A stretch of 64,000 nucleotides of DNA, from NCBI GenBank assembly GCA_002835675.1, contig PIZR01000001.1:784075-848074 (forward strand). The letters run 5' to 3'. Positions 47,332 through 56,600 of the stretch are shown here, piece by piece. Position 1 is the stretch's first letter, and every line of letters begins with the position of its first letter. The notes under the pieces were generated by a model. That model was not told the origin of the DNA, did no database searches, and worked only from the letters and a program-made list of their open reading frames with translations. A program made the position numbers and the translations under genes. This DNA comes from Bacillus sp. BA3. GTDB lineage: Bacteria; Bacillota; Bacilli; Bacillales; DSM-1321.

Positions 47332-47994
47332 ATGAAATACAGATCTGCATTCGATATAATCGGTCCCGTCATGATTGGACCTTCAAGCTCACATACAGCA
47401 GGTGCTGCCAGAATTGGCAGAGTAGCACGGACATTATTTGGAAAGCAACCGAAGAAAGCCATTATTTCTTTATATGGCTCTTTTGCAAAAACATACAGGG
47501 GACACGGTACGGATGTCGCTGTCGTAGGCGGGATATTGGATTTCGATACGGATGATGAACAAATCCCTGCCTCATTAACGATTGCGGAAGAAGCCGGTAT
47601 GGACGTTTCCTTTACAATCGAGGATACGGTGATGGATCATCCTAATACGGTCAAGATCAGACTGTTCGACGAAGATAAAGAATTGGAACTAGTTGGGATT
47701 TCGATTGGCGGCGGAACGATAGAAATAACGGAATTGAATACGTTCAAGCTTAAATTGTCGGGTGAAAACCCAGCCATTTTAGTCGTGCATAACGATGTAT
47801 TTGGAATCATATCTTCCGTTTCGACCGTATTGGCGAATCATGAAATTAACATTGGCCATATGGAAGTTTCACGGAAAGAAAAAGGTCAAATGGCTCTCAT
47901 GGTGATTGAAGTCGATCAGAAAATCCAGAGCGATGTCATGAAGGAAATTGAAGGATTGGAAAACGTGTCACAAGTCATAAGGATGGTTGAATGA
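47332..47994 (+). CDS. sdaAB: L-serine dehydratase, iron-sulfur-dependent, beta subunit
   Basis: A 220-residue regulatory subunit. FDIIGPVMIGPSSSHTAGAAR is the family signature, followed by the C-terminal ACT domain (ILVVHNDVFGIISSVSTVLA). With SdaAA it converts L-serine to pyruvate plus ammonia. AAAGGGGG precedes the ATG. The sdaAA start follows 31 bases after the stop. It closes the route glycine to serine to pyruvate begun by the preceding cluster. Confidence 0.95.
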   Translation: MKYRSAFDIIGPVMIGPSSSHTAGAARIGRVARTLFGKQPKKAIISLYGSFAKTYRGHGTDVAVVGGILDFDTDDEQIPASLTIAEEAGMDVSFTIEDTVMDHPNTVKIRLFDEDKELELVGISIGGGTIEITELNTFKLKLSGENPAILVVHNDVFGIISSVSTVLANHEINIGHMEVSRKEKGQMALMVIEVDQKIQSDVMKEIEGLENVSQVIRMVE

Positions 47995-48025
47995 TAAGTG
48001 TTGGTATAGATATGGAGGTAAAAAC

Positions 48026-48901
48026 ATGTTCCGAAATGTAGCAGAGTTGGTTGAACTTGCTGAAAGTAAACAGGTAAAAATCGCGGAAATCATGATTTTA
48101 CAAGAAATGGAGTTCTCGGGCCTGTCGAGAGAACAGATCATTGAAAAGATGGACAGGAATTTGACAGTGATGGAACAAGCTGTGGAAAGAGGCCTAAAAG
48201 GGGTGCAATCCGTTACAGGCCTAACGGGCGGAGATGCTGTTCTTTTGCAAAAGTATATCAAGTCGGGCAAGGCACTCGCAGGCGATTTATTATTGGATGC
48301 CGTCAGTAAAGCTGTTGCAACGAACGAAGTGAATGCTGCAATGGGAATGATTTGTGCCACTCCGACTGCAGGTTCTGCAGGTGTTGTTCCCGGTACATTA
48401 TTTGCCGTTAAAGAAAAATTAAACCCGACCCGAGCAGAGATGATTGAATTTCTTTTCACTTCCGCTGCCTTCGGATTCGTGGTTGCAAACAATGCTTCCA
48501 TTTCTGGAGCCGCTGGTGGCTGCCAAGCAGAAGTGGGTTCGGCAAGTGGAATGGCCGCAGCTGCGATAGTAGAACTGGCCGGCGGTACACCAAGCCAAGC
48601 TGCAGAAGCGATGGCGATCACATTGAAAAATATGCTTGGATTGGTTTGTGATCCAGTGGCAGGATTGGTTGAAGTTCCTTGCGTGAAACGTAACGCAATG
48701 GGTGCATCCAACGCAATAACGGCAGCTGATATGGCACTTGCAGGCATTACGAGCCGCATTCCATGTGACGAAGTTATCGATGCCATGTATAAAATAGGAT
48801 TGACCATGCCAGTTGCACTTCGCGAAACGGCAGAAGGCGGGCTGGCTGCGACTCCTACTGGGCGTAGATTGGCAAAGGAAATTTTCGGTTCATATAAATA
48901 A
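48026..48901 (+). CDS. sdaAA: L-serine dehydratase, iron-sulfur-dependent, alpha subunit
   Basis: A 291-residue catalytic subunit holding a 4Fe-4S cluster; likely ligands are the Cys residues in AAGGCQAEVGSASGM, GLVCDPVAG and VEVPCVKR. I chose the ATG at 48026, which has TGGAGG 6 bases ahead; the longer frame from 47987 overlaps the upstream gene. The cluster is oxygen-sensitive in this family. Confidence 0.95.
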   Translation: MFRNVAELVELAESKQVKIAEIMILQEMEFSGLSREQIIEKMDRNLTVMEQAVERGLKGVQSVTGLTGGDAVLLQKYIKSGKALAGDLLLDAVSKAVATNEVNAAMGMICATPTAGSAGVVPGTLFAVKEKLNPTRAEMIEFLFTSAAFGFVVANNASISGAAGGCQAEVGSASGMAAAAIVELAGGTPSQAAEAMAITLKNMLGLVCDPVAGLVEVPCVKRNAMGASNAITAADMALAGITSRIPCDEVIDAMYKIGLTMPVALRETAEGGLAATPTGRRLAKEIFGSYK

Positions 48902-48997
48902 ACCTATACCTTGAGCTCAGTTATGAAATCACGTCCAACAAAGTTTAATTGAAAAATTGGAACAAAAAATTCAATCCTTAAAAAAGGATAAATTATA

Positions 48998-49123
48998 ATG
49001 TGGAAGAAAAAGTCTTATTTCGTGTTAAGCCTGAGTCTTTTAATTCCCTGTGTAGTATGGAGCCAGATGGGAGCGTTTTTGGTAGACATCTTTTTTGGAT
49101 TAAATATTAAAGCAAATAATTAA
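48998..49123 (+). CDS. Possible small membrane peptide (41 residues)
   Basis: MWKKKSYFVLSLSLLIPC opens a frame with one long hydrophobic segment after a Lys-rich start, ending FFGLNIKANN. AAGGAT lies about 9 bases upstream. It has the form of a small single-pass membrane protein. Size and lack of a family make it tentative; a terminator follows after about 95 bases. Confidence 0.4.
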   Translation: MWKKKSYFVLSLSLLIPCVVWSQMGAFLVDIFFGLNIKANN

Positions 49124-49217
49124 ATAACTACTGTTAAACATTAGTATAAAATGTAAATTTCACAACGCGAAGAGTGAAGATTCCCATTTAATTTTTTTTC
49201 GTTGGCATCCTTTCTGA

Positions 49218-49248
49218 AAAAAGAACTAGCAATTAGCTAGTTCTTTTC
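49218..49248 (+). terminator. Bidirectional intrinsic terminator
   Basis: AAAGAACTAGC and GCTAGTTCTTT pair perfectly around AATTA, with A and T tracts outside, between converging genes. Confidence 0.85.
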
Positions 49249-49316
49249 CATATCAAAACTTCTCCTATATCTTTCGTCTAAACCATACACATAAACATTA
49301 GTCCTGCGAAAATAGG

Positions 49317-50147
49317 TCAGACCTTTTGAACGGGAACTTGAATTTCAAAGGTAATCTCGTTTGGTTTATCTGTGATCGTAATATCAACATGCATAATTTG
49401 CAGCGCATCGCCGGTAATTTGATAACCACCTTCATCAAGATAATCCAATATTTTACTCAAGCTTTCACTTCGGTTCCATAGTAATTCTCCGTTATAACGG
49501 GTACACGCAAATAACCCAGGCGGAACGATCCGTTGGTACTGTTTTGGTATTTTTTCTTTACTTTTTGCCACAACAAAAATGACTGATGGTTCTTCAAAAC
49601 GTTTAGCTCTAAGATCTACTTCCTGGATGAGAATGCCTAGTCTGTTACTGGCCAGAATCGGTGTCTTCTCAGCAAGCATATTTTCTAGACTGATAACACC
49701 ATAACAAAGTTCCAAATTATTATTGATTTTTTCATTCAATGTAATTAACTTTCTGCGTCCTATTTCACGAAACATAACCGTTTGAAGTTCCTTTTCTCTT
49801 GCTACGTGATCCAAATATACAATTTTTTCCCGGATATTTTCCTCCAAGTCAGTTAATTCGTTCAGTTTTGAAACAAGATCCGCGTGCTTTGCTTTAAGAA
49901 TGTCCAAAGACTTACTAAAATTGCGTTCATTGAAATAATCCTTTATTTCGTCCGTACTCATTCCAAGTTGCCGTAACTCTTTAATGGTTCCTAAAACCTC
50001 GTACTGGAAAATAGAATAGTAGCGATACCCCGAGTTTGGATCGATATATTGCGGCTTGAATAAGTCAATCCGATCATAGTGGCGCAAGGTCTCCGCAGTC
50101 ATCCCTCTTAACTTTGCCATCTCACTGATGGTTAGTTTTTCTTTCAG
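49317..50147 (-). CDS. MerR family regulator with BmrR/GyrI-like effector domain
   Basis: A 276-residue activator. The N-terminal MerR winged helix (LTISEMAKLRGMTAETLRHY, then SGYRYYSIFQYEVLG) is followed by a long coiled coil (about 75-115) and a GyrI-like ligand-binding domain. The best ribosome binding site, AAGGAGG, lies 8 bases before a CTG at 50147, so a rare CTG start is likely; the frame continues upstream to a TTG at 50198 without a site and through the promoter region. It is divergent from the permease gene, whose promoter has the long spacer that MerR proteins correct. Confidence 0.85.
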   Translation of the reverse strand: MKEKLTISEMAKLRGMTAETLRHYDRIDLFKPQYIDPNSGYRYYSIFQYEVLGTIKELRQLGMSTDEIKDYFNERNFSKSLDILKAKHADLVSKLNELTDLEENIREKIVYLDHVAREKELQTVMFREIGRRKLITLNEKINNNLELCYGVISLENMLAEKTPILASNRLGILIQEVDLRAKRFEEPSVIFVVAKSKEKIPKQYQRIVPPGLFACTRYNGELLWNRSESLSKILDYLDEGGYQITGDALQIMHVDITITDKPNEITFEIQVPVQKV

Positions 50148-50180
50148 TTTAACCACCTCCTTAAATAATATAATACAGTA

Positions 50181-50211
50181 TTGACCTTTGTGTAACAAAA
50201 ACCTTTATAAT
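50181..50211 (+). promoter_or_regulatory. MerR-type promoter with 19-base spacer
   Basis: TTGACC (50181-50186) and TATAAT (50206-50211) are 19 bases apart, two more than optimal. The spacer holds the inverted repeat TTTGT-GTA-ACAAA (50187-50199). This is the hallmark of promoters activated by MerR proteins. It drives the PuuP-like permease and is beside the divergent MerR gene. Confidence 0.82.
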
Positions 50212-50270
50212 CAAGATACAAAATATTCTAAAACTTCTGAGTATTCTTTATCAATAGGAGGGAGCTGATT

Positions 50271-51665
50271 ATGGAAAGAAAGAAGCTTGTTAGAACGCTT
50301 ACTTTGTCACAGGTTGTTTTTTTAGGAATTGCTTGGAATAACCCCATGGTATTTTTTAATACCTATGGAATAGCTACCGTAACCTCACATGGTGTAATTA
50401 CGGGTGCGTACATTATTGCATTTCTAGCGATACTGTTTACAGCCCTCAGCTATGGAAAGATGGCAAAGGCATATCCTATCTCAGGTTCAGCTTACACATT
50501 TACTCAAAAGTCTATTAATTCTGAAGTTGGGTTTCTTGTAGGTTGGACAATTATGCTTGATTATATTTTAACACCTATGGTGACGTGCTTGATGTCCACT
50601 GTCTTTTTAAATGCAGTGTTTCCGGGGATTCCGCATTATGTGTGGATTATTCTTTTGACTGCTAGCATAGTGGTACCGAGCATACTAGGTGTAACGATAT
50701 CAGCATCCACAAGTAAAATTTTTGTTATTGCTCAAATCATTTTCGTTTGTTTTTTCTGGCTATTAACCGTCAAAAGTTTAATAGAAGGAGTAGGGACAGG
50801 CACTCTTTTCTCAAGTAAACCATTGTTAAATTCAGATGTTCCCTTGTCCGTTATCTTAGCAGGAGCTTCGATTCTTTGTTTTAGTTTCCTTGGTTTTGAC
50901 TCACTTACTACCTTGTCAGAAGAAACAATTAATCCCGAAAAAACGATCCCAAAAGCTATTATCATAATGCTTTTGTTTACAGGGGTCTTGTACATTGGCT
51001 CTTCCTACTTAGCACAATTGGTGCAGCCAGGCTTTTCATTCGAACACCCTGATTCTGCAGCCATGGAAATCGCGATACTTGTTGGAGGAAACGTATTTAA
51101 ATCATTATTTATTACTGGAGTAATTGTTGGGAACTTTTCTTCGGGAGTTGCTGCAATTACAAGCGCATCACGTGTGTTATATGCTATGGGACGGGATTCT
51201 GTATTGCCTAAAAATCTATTTGGTTATATTCATCCCAAATTTAATACACCGTCACACGGCATTATCGTGATAGGCACAGTTTCTTTACTAGGTATCTTGT
51301 TGACCTTGGAGCAAGTCATCAAGTTTATCAATTTTGGAGGGCTCATTGCTTTTACATCCGTTAATCTATCTGTCATCGCCCATTATTTTATAAGAAATCA
51401 GAAACGTTCTTTTAACGACTGCATACGGTATCTATTTTTACCGCTCATAGGTGCAGCATTTACTATGTGGTTATGGTCATACTTAGAAATGGATGCTTTG
51501 ATCCTTGGAGGCATCTGGGTCGCATGCGGCTTGGCATATCTTCTTTACATGACAAAATTTTTTCGCAAGCCTCTTCCGGAGTTTCATTTTGATGAAGAGA
51601 TCCTTCCTCAAGAGGTAGAAGGTATAAATGAAAAAATTCTTTCCCAAAAGGTAGATGACTTTTAA
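50271..51665 (+). CDS. APC family permease, putrescine importer PuuP-like
   Basis: A 464-residue transporter with about 12 membrane helices. The blocks NTYGIATVTSHGVITGAY, ALSYGKMAKAYPISGSAYTF and GFLVGWTIMLDYILTPM are those of the PuuP/YeeF-like amine transporters within the APC family, and GFDSLTTLSEETINPEKTIP is general to APC. GGAGGG precedes the ATG. Downstream aldehyde dehydrogenases, an alcohol dehydrogenase and a ureohydrolase fit uptake of an amine such as putrescine or agmatine. Choline-type substrates are less likely for this transporter class. Confidence 0.82.
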   Translation: MERKKLVRTLTLSQVVFLGIAWNNPMVFFNTYGIATVTSHGVITGAYIIAFLAILFTALSYGKMAKAYPISGSAYTFTQKSINSEVGFLVGWTIMLDYILTPMVTCLMSTVFLNAVFPGIPHYVWIILLTASIVVPSILGVTISASTSKIFVIAQIIFVCFFWLLTVKSLIEGVGTGTLFSSKPLLNSDVPLSVILAGASILCFSFLGFDSLTTLSEETINPEKTIPKAIIIMLLFTGVLYIGSSYLAQLVQPGFSFEHPDSAAMEIAILVGGNVFKSLFITGVIVGNFSSGVAAITSASRVLYAMGRDSVLPKNLFGYIHPKFNTPSHGIIVIGTVSLLGILLTLEQVIKFINFGGLIAFTSVNLSVIAHYFIRNQKRSFNDCIRYLFLPLIGAAFTMWLWSYLEMDALILGGIWVACGLAYLLYMTKFFRKPLPEFHFDEEILPQEVEGINEKILSQKVDDF

Positions 51666-51802
51666 ATGTTTTTTACACTGAAGTAAGTGTATGTAACTAA
51701 AAGAGGTGTGAATATTTTGAAAATAAAGAAAAATGAAAGCGTTACCTATTTTTTAAAGCGAGATCGTCAGAGTAAGAATAACGAACAGGAGGTTTTTTCA
51801 AA

Positions 51803-53275
51803 TTGTTGAAGCTGAAAAAGTTTATAAACGGTGAGTGGATGGATTCTTTGAGTAAACAAAAGAGTAATGTTGTTAACCCCGCAAACGGAAAGATCATTGC
51901 GGAGACTCCCAACGGAAATGCAGAAGATGCCCGGATGGCCATTGATGCGGCACGAACCGCATTTGATTCCGGGATTTGGTCAGACCTGCCGGCTTCGGAA
52001 CGGGCTTCCTATTTATTTAAAATAGCAGAGAAAATTGAAGAACATGCATTAGAGCTTAGCCATCTTGAAACAGCCAATACCGGAAAACCTCTAAAAGAAG
52101 CAGAGTTTGACATTGCGGATGCAGTGGATTGTTTTCGTTATTATGCCGGTTTAGTTACTAAACCGGACGGCCAAACGTATCCTGTTTCTGGTCCTGTACA
52201 GGCTATGGTTGTTCGAGAGCCAGTAGGGGTATGTGGACTGATCGCTCCGTGGAATTTTCCTTTACTGACTGGAGCTTGGAAAATAGCCCCTGCCCTTGCT
52301 GCAGGAAATACGATTGTGTTTAAAACATCCGAGGTCACTCCGATTACGACTACTAAATTATTTGAGATTATCGAAGAAGTTGGCATACCAGATGGCGTTG
52401 CAAATCTAGTTATGGGTGGTGGTGCAATAGTAGGAAATGAACTAGCGGAAAGCGATAAAGTTGATATGGTTTCGTTCACTGGCAGTACATCGACAGGCAG
52501 AAGCATCATGAAAGCAGCAGCTGGAAATATTAAAAACATTGCACTCGAATTAGGCGGCAAGTCACCTAACATCATTTTTGCCGACGCAGACTTTGAGACA
52601 GCCGTGGATTATGCTTTATATGGAATTTTTGTCAACGCCGGACAAGTTTGTAATGCAGGATCGCGTTTGCTGCTGGAAGAGAGCATCCACGACAAGTTTA
52701 TCGATAGACTGATAGAGAAAGCGAAAAAGATCCGGGTCGGTCCTGGCGATCAACCGTCTACACAAATGGGTGCCCTTGTCAGTGAAGCACATATGAATAA
52801 GGTACTCCAATATATTCAACTTGGCATAGAAGAAGGGGCGACAATAGCCTGCGGCGGCAAGCGTATCACAAGCAATGGGCTTGAAAAGGGCTATTTTGTT
52901 GAACCGACGATATTTGTTGATACCAAACCTGACATGAGAATTGTTCAGGAAGAAATATTTGGGCCAGTACTGACTGTACAAAAGTTTAAAGATGAAGCGG
53001 AAGCCATCCAGCTTGCTAATGATACCCCATATGGCCTCGCAGCAGGTGTATTTTCACAAGACGGCGCGAAGGCTTTAAGAGTGACTAAGAAAGTAAGAGC
53101 CGGAATTACGTGGATTAATGCTTATAACCTAGCCTACAATGAAGCACCGTGGGGAGGTTACAAACAGAGCGGAATTGGCCGTGGATTAGGAACCTTTGGG
53201 TTAGATGAGTTTAGTGAGGTAAAACAAATCAACATTAATTTAGAAGTGGAGCCAACCAAGTGGTTTGATCATTAA
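51803..53275 (+). CDS. Aldehyde dehydrogenase, GbsA-like (betaine/aminoaldehyde dehydrogenase), copy 1
   Basis: NAD-dependent ALDH of 490 residues, with general base E249 (ALELGGKSPN) and catalytic C283 (GQVCNAGSRL), APWNFPLL and the C-terminal NEAPWGGYKQSGIGRGLG. The sequence is close to betaine aldehyde dehydrogenases; the same group oxidises gamma-aminobutyraldehyde and other aminoaldehydes, and the permease and ureohydrolase context favours that. The start is TTG at 51803, 10 bases after AGGAGG. A near-identical copy lies at 54723. Confidence 0.9.
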   Translation: MLKLKKFINGEWMDSLSKQKSNVVNPANGKIIAETPNGNAEDARMAIDAARTAFDSGIWSDLPASERASYLFKIAEKIEEHALELSHLETANTGKPLKEAEFDIADAVDCFRYYAGLVTKPDGQTYPVSGPVQAMVVREPVGVCGLIAPWNFPLLTGAWKIAPALAAGNTIVFKTSEVTPITTTKLFEIIEEVGIPDGVANLVMGGGAIVGNELAESDKVDMVSFTGSTSTGRSIMKAAAGNIKNIALELGGKSPNIIFADADFETAVDYALYGIFVNAGQVCNAGSRLLLEESIHDKFIDRLIEKAKKIRVGPGDQPSTQMGALVSEAHMNKVLQYIQLGIEEGATIACGGKRITSNGLEKGYFVEPTIFVDTKPDMRIVQEEIFGPVLTVQKFKDEAEAIQLANDTPYGLAAGVFSQDGAKALRVTKKVRAGITWINAYNLAYNEAPWGGYKQSGIGRGLGTFGLDEFSEVKQININLEVEPTKWFDH

Positions 53276-53314
53276 AAATGGAGAAGTAGATATAAAAGAG
53301 TAAAAGAGTGTGAG
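53276..53314 (+). repeat. 3' flank shared with the second ALDH copy
   Basis: About 39 bases after the stop (AAAATGGAGAAGTA, then AGTAAAAGAG and GTGAG) recur at 56196-56234 with few changes, so the duplicated unit extended past the coding region. Confidence 0.75.
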
Positions 53315-53361
53315 TCACTATACTATTACAATATTTGAAAAATTGAAAGGGGAAATTAATC

Positions 53362-54540
53362 ATGATCTGGGATTTTAATTTCAATATTCCTACCTCTATA
53401 GAGTTCGGGAACGGAAAAGTTAAAAATATTGGGAAAAGAGCAAAAGAGCTAGGAGGAAAAAAGGCACTTCTTATTACCGATAAAGGACTGGCGCAAACTG
53501 GAATTTTACAAAAGGTTACCGATTCGTTAGACCAAGAAGGTGTCAATTATATTGTTTTTGATGAAATTACTCCTAATCCAAAAGATGTAGATTGCTATAG
53601 AGCCTATCAACAATTTAAAGACGAGGAAATAGATCTTTTGATAGGTCTTGGCGGCGGAAGTTCGATGGATACAGCAAAAGCAATTGGTACACTTTTAACA
53701 CATGGAGGAGAGCTTAGAGATCGTTACGGTTTTAATTTACTAGAGAGAGAAATCACTCCACTTATTTGTATTCCTACAACTTCAGGTACTGGAAGTGAGG
53801 TTACAACAGGTTCTGTCATTACAGATACAGTTACAAAACAGAAAGAGGCTATACTTGACATTAGACTGGCTCCGAAACTAGCAATTTTGGATCCTGAATT
53901 AACTCTAACTCTGCCTAAATCTATTACTGCTGCTACCGGAATGGATGCACTTACACATGCTATAGAGGCTTATACCAGCAATATTGCTGAACCGATTTCA
54001 GATGCTCTCAGTCTTTATGCAATTGAATTAATTGCTAAGTACCTTCCGTTAGCTGTAGAAAATGGGAACGACTTAGAAGCAAGGAAAAATATGCTTGTAG
54101 CCAGTTTAATTGCAGGTATGGCATTTAATCACGCGGATCTTGGTGCTGTACATGCTATGGCTGAACCACTTGGAGGTCTTTATGATACTCCACATGGGGT
54201 AGCGAATTCCATCTTTCTTCCACATGTGTTTGAATTTAATATTCCTTCAAACCCTGAAAAACATTCAATTGTAGCTGAAAAGCTTGGAGCAAATAAAGAA
54301 GGTAAAACAATAGAGGAAACTGCCTATGAAGGTGTTGTATTGTTAAAAGAGCTTGCTCGTAAAATTGGGATTCCTGATTTTCGAGATTTAAATAATGTCA
54401 ATCCAGAAGATTTCCCATTCCTTGCTGAAGGGGCAGCAGTTCATTTATGTACACAGACGAATTCAAGAAAAGTGACACGCGAAGATTATTTGGCATTATT
54501 CCAAAAGACTTATGAGGCGAAAAACACAACATTAATTTAA
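53362..54540 (+). CDS. Iron-containing (type III) alcohol dehydrogenase, GbsB-like
   Basis: A 392-residue NAD-dependent dehydrogenase. The NAD-binding GLGGGSSMDTAKAIG and the metal ligands in GMDALTHAIEAYTSN (Asp, His) and HADLGAVHAMAEPLGGLYDTPHG (His residues) are intact. B. subtilis GbsB, which oxidises choline to betaine aldehyde, is in this family; short-chain alcohol or aldehyde substrates are equally possible. AAAGGGG precedes the ATG. It sits between the two ALDH copies on the same strand, like gbsA-gbsB. Confidence 0.9.
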   Translation: MIWDFNFNIPTSIEFGNGKVKNIGKRAKELGGKKALLITDKGLAQTGILQKVTDSLDQEGVNYIVFDEITPNPKDVDCYRAYQQFKDEEIDLLIGLGGGSSMDTAKAIGTLLTHGGELRDRYGFNLLEREITPLICIPTTSGTGSEVTTGSVITDTVTKQKEAILDIRLAPKLAILDPELTLTLPKSITAATGMDALTHAIEAYTSNIAEPISDALSLYAIELIAKYLPLAVENGNDLEARKNMLVASLIAGMAFNHADLGAVHAMAEPLGGLYDTPHGVANSIFLPHVFEFNIPSNPEKHSIVAEKLGANKEGKTIEETAYEGVVLLKELARKIGIPDFRDLNNVNPEDFPFLAEGAAVHLCTQTNSRKVTREDYLALFQKTYEAKNTTLI

Positions 54541-54722
54541 CTATATAGATCGATTTAGAAAATTTGACATGACCAATTCTAAATGTTCCTCGATGGAATG
54601 AAGATGTGTCGAGTTATTAAGTGTTCATGTGGATTAAGAGTTTTTGAATCGGTGGTCAGCTTGATAGGAGTTTTAATTGGGCGGCCACCATGGCTTACAT
54701 AAAAACTGGAGGTGTTTTTACA

Positions 54723-56195
54723 ATGTTAAATCTGAAAATGCTCATAAACGGTGAATGGATGGATTCTTTAAGTAAACAAAAGAGTCAAGTTGTAAACCCT
54801 GCAAACGGCAAGTTCATTGCAGAGGCTCCCAAGGGAAATGCAGAAGATACCCGAATGGCCATTGATGCGGCGAGAACCGCATTTGATTCCGGGATTTGGT
54901 CAGATCTGCCAGCTTCAGAACGGGCTTTCTACCTATTTAAAATAGCGGAGACACTTGAAGAACGTGCATCTGAGCTTAGCCAGCTTGAAACAGCGAATAC
55001 CGGAAAACCTCTTAGAGAAGCGGAATTTGACATTGCGGATGCAGTGGATTGTTTTCGATATTATGCCGGTTTAGTCACTAAACCCGATGGACAAACATAC
55101 CCGGTTTCCGGTCCTGTACAGGCTATGGTTGTTCGGGAGCCGGTAGGGGTATGCGGACTAATCGCTCCATGGAATTTCCCTTTACTGACAGGAGCCTGGA
55201 AAATTGCCCCTTCCCTTGCTGCAGGAAATACGATTGTGTTTAAACCAGCCGGGATCACTCCGATTACGACTGTTAAATTATTTGAGATTATCCAAGAAGT
55301 CGGCATACCGGATGGCGTTGCCAACTTAGTTATGGGCGGCGGGGGAACAGTAGGAAATGAACTAGCGGAAAGCGATAAAGTCGATATGGTTTCGTTCACT
55401 GGCAGCACAGAAACAGGCAGAAACATCATGAAAACAGCAGCTGGAAATATTAAAAACATTGCACTTGAATTAGGTGGCAAGTCACCTAATATTGTTTTCG
55501 CTGATGCAGATTTTGAAACAGCCGTGGATTATGCTTTATATGGAATTTTTGTCAATTCTGGCCAAGTTTGTAATGCAGGATCTCGTTTACTGCTTGAAGA
55601 GAGCATTCATGACAAGTTTATCGAGAGACTGGTAGAGAAGGCGAAAAAAATCCGGGTCGGCCCTGGCGATCAACCGTCTACAGAAATGGGGGCGCTTGTC
55701 AGTGAAGACCATATGAATGAGGTCCTCAACTATATTCAACTAGGTATAGAAGAAGGGGCGAAACTAGCCTGCGGAGGCAAGCGTATCACAAGCGATGGGC
55801 TTGAAAATGGTTATTTTGTTGAGCCGACGATATTTGTTGACACTAAACCTGACATGAGAATTGTTCAGGAAGAAATATTCGGTCCGGTACTGACTGTGCA
55901 AAAGTTTAAAGATGAAGCAAAAGCCATCCAGCTTGCGAATGATACCCCATATGGCCTCGCAGCAGGAGTATTTTCCCAAGACGGTGCGAAGGCATTAAGA
56001 GTGATTAAGAAAATAAGAGCCGGAATTACATGGATTAATGCCTACAATCTAGCCTACAACGAAGCACCGTGGGGAGGCTACAAGCAGAGCGGAATTGGCC
56101 GGGGGTTAGGAACTTTTGGTTTAGATGAGTTTAGTGAGGTAAAACAAATCAACATTAATTTAGAAGTGGAGCCAACCAAGTGGTTTGATCATTAA
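54723..56195 (+). CDS. Aldehyde dehydrogenase, GbsA-like, copy 2
   Basis: A 490-residue paralogue of the ALDH at 51803: equal length, no gaps, and about 45 differing residues by my hand comparison (roughly 91% identity). Catalytic Glu and Cys and all glycine-rich motifs are kept (here NSGQVCNAG instead of NAGQVCNAG). Differences cluster in residues 1-100 and around 164-240. I chose the ATG at 54723, with GGAGG 10 bases ahead. Both copies look functional, so this is a fairly recent duplication that has been retained. Confidence 0.9.
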   Translation: MLNLKMLINGEWMDSLSKQKSQVVNPANGKFIAEAPKGNAEDTRMAIDAARTAFDSGIWSDLPASERAFYLFKIAETLEERASELSQLETANTGKPLREAEFDIADAVDCFRYYAGLVTKPDGQTYPVSGPVQAMVVREPVGVCGLIAPWNFPLLTGAWKIAPSLAAGNTIVFKPAGITPITTVKLFEIIQEVGIPDGVANLVMGGGGTVGNELAESDKVDMVSFTGSTETGRNIMKTAAGNIKNIALELGGKSPNIVFADADFETAVDYALYGIFVNSGQVCNAGSRLLLEESIHDKFIERLVEKAKKIRVGPGDQPSTEMGALVSEDHMNEVLNYIQLGIEEGAKLACGGKRITSDGLENGYFVEPTIFVDTKPDMRIVQEEIFGPVLTVQKFKDEAKAIQLANDTPYGLAAGVFSQDGAKALRVIKKIRAGITWINAYNLAYNEAPWGGYKQSGIGRGLGTFGLDEFSEVKQININLEVEPTKWFDH

Positions 56196-56234
56196 AAATG
56201 GAGAAGTAAAGATAAATGAGTAAAAGAGAGTGAG
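56196..56234 (+). repeat. 3' flank shared with the first ALDH copy
   Basis: Counterpart of 53276-53314. Similarity stops close to 56235, marking the right edge of the duplication. Confidence 0.75.
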
Positions 56235-56543
56235 TAATGCTTACATCGAAGAAATTTTTGACTAATAATAGAGGATGCATTTTTTATATTTTAAAATTTA
56301 ATAATTTTCAAATATTAATTCTGAAGATGGGCTTTAACAGAAAGAAAGCTGTCAGCCTACTTGATTATTTTACGAGTAAAAGACCAGTTCATCAAGATTT
56401 GTCTTTTTTAAGACCTAATAAGACAGCATAGTATATGAATTATATTCTCCGAGCTCTTTCTCAGTGGCGTTTACTAAGAAAAATCGAGTAATCAGAAAAT
56501 ATGTTGGTTCCTAGTAGTCATTATTGACTCCTAGTTTTATAGG

Positions 56544-56560
56544 TTGGCATGAAGCTTGCA
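56544..56560 (+). promoter_or_regulatory. SigL (sigma-54) promoter of the agmatinase-family gene
   Basis: TTGGCAT-GAAGC-TTGCA matches the -24/-12 consensus TTGGCAC-N5-TTGCA at all but one base. Transcription would start near 56571, 30 bases before the ATG. Expression would need an enhancer-binding activator; AGTCA-TTAT-TGACT at 56516-56529 is a short palindrome but lies rather close for an enhancer. Confidence 0.8.
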
Positions 56561-56600
56561 TATATTATCGAGATCGTAATACAATTGGGAGGCAACGTAC

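Noticed and set aside
47968..48807. 279-codon minus-strand open frame
   Set aside because: Antisense to sdaAA, whose product is unmistakable; the frame is open only because of codon bias on the other strand.
52141..52575. Minus-strand frame repeated at 55061-55480
   Set aside because: Both are antisense shadows of the duplicated aldehyde dehydrogenases, so their similarity only reflects that duplication.
56237..56431. 64-codon frame after the second aldehyde dehydrogenase
   Set aside because: No ribosome binding site and no recognisable family. Starts right at the duplication edge; too weak to call.
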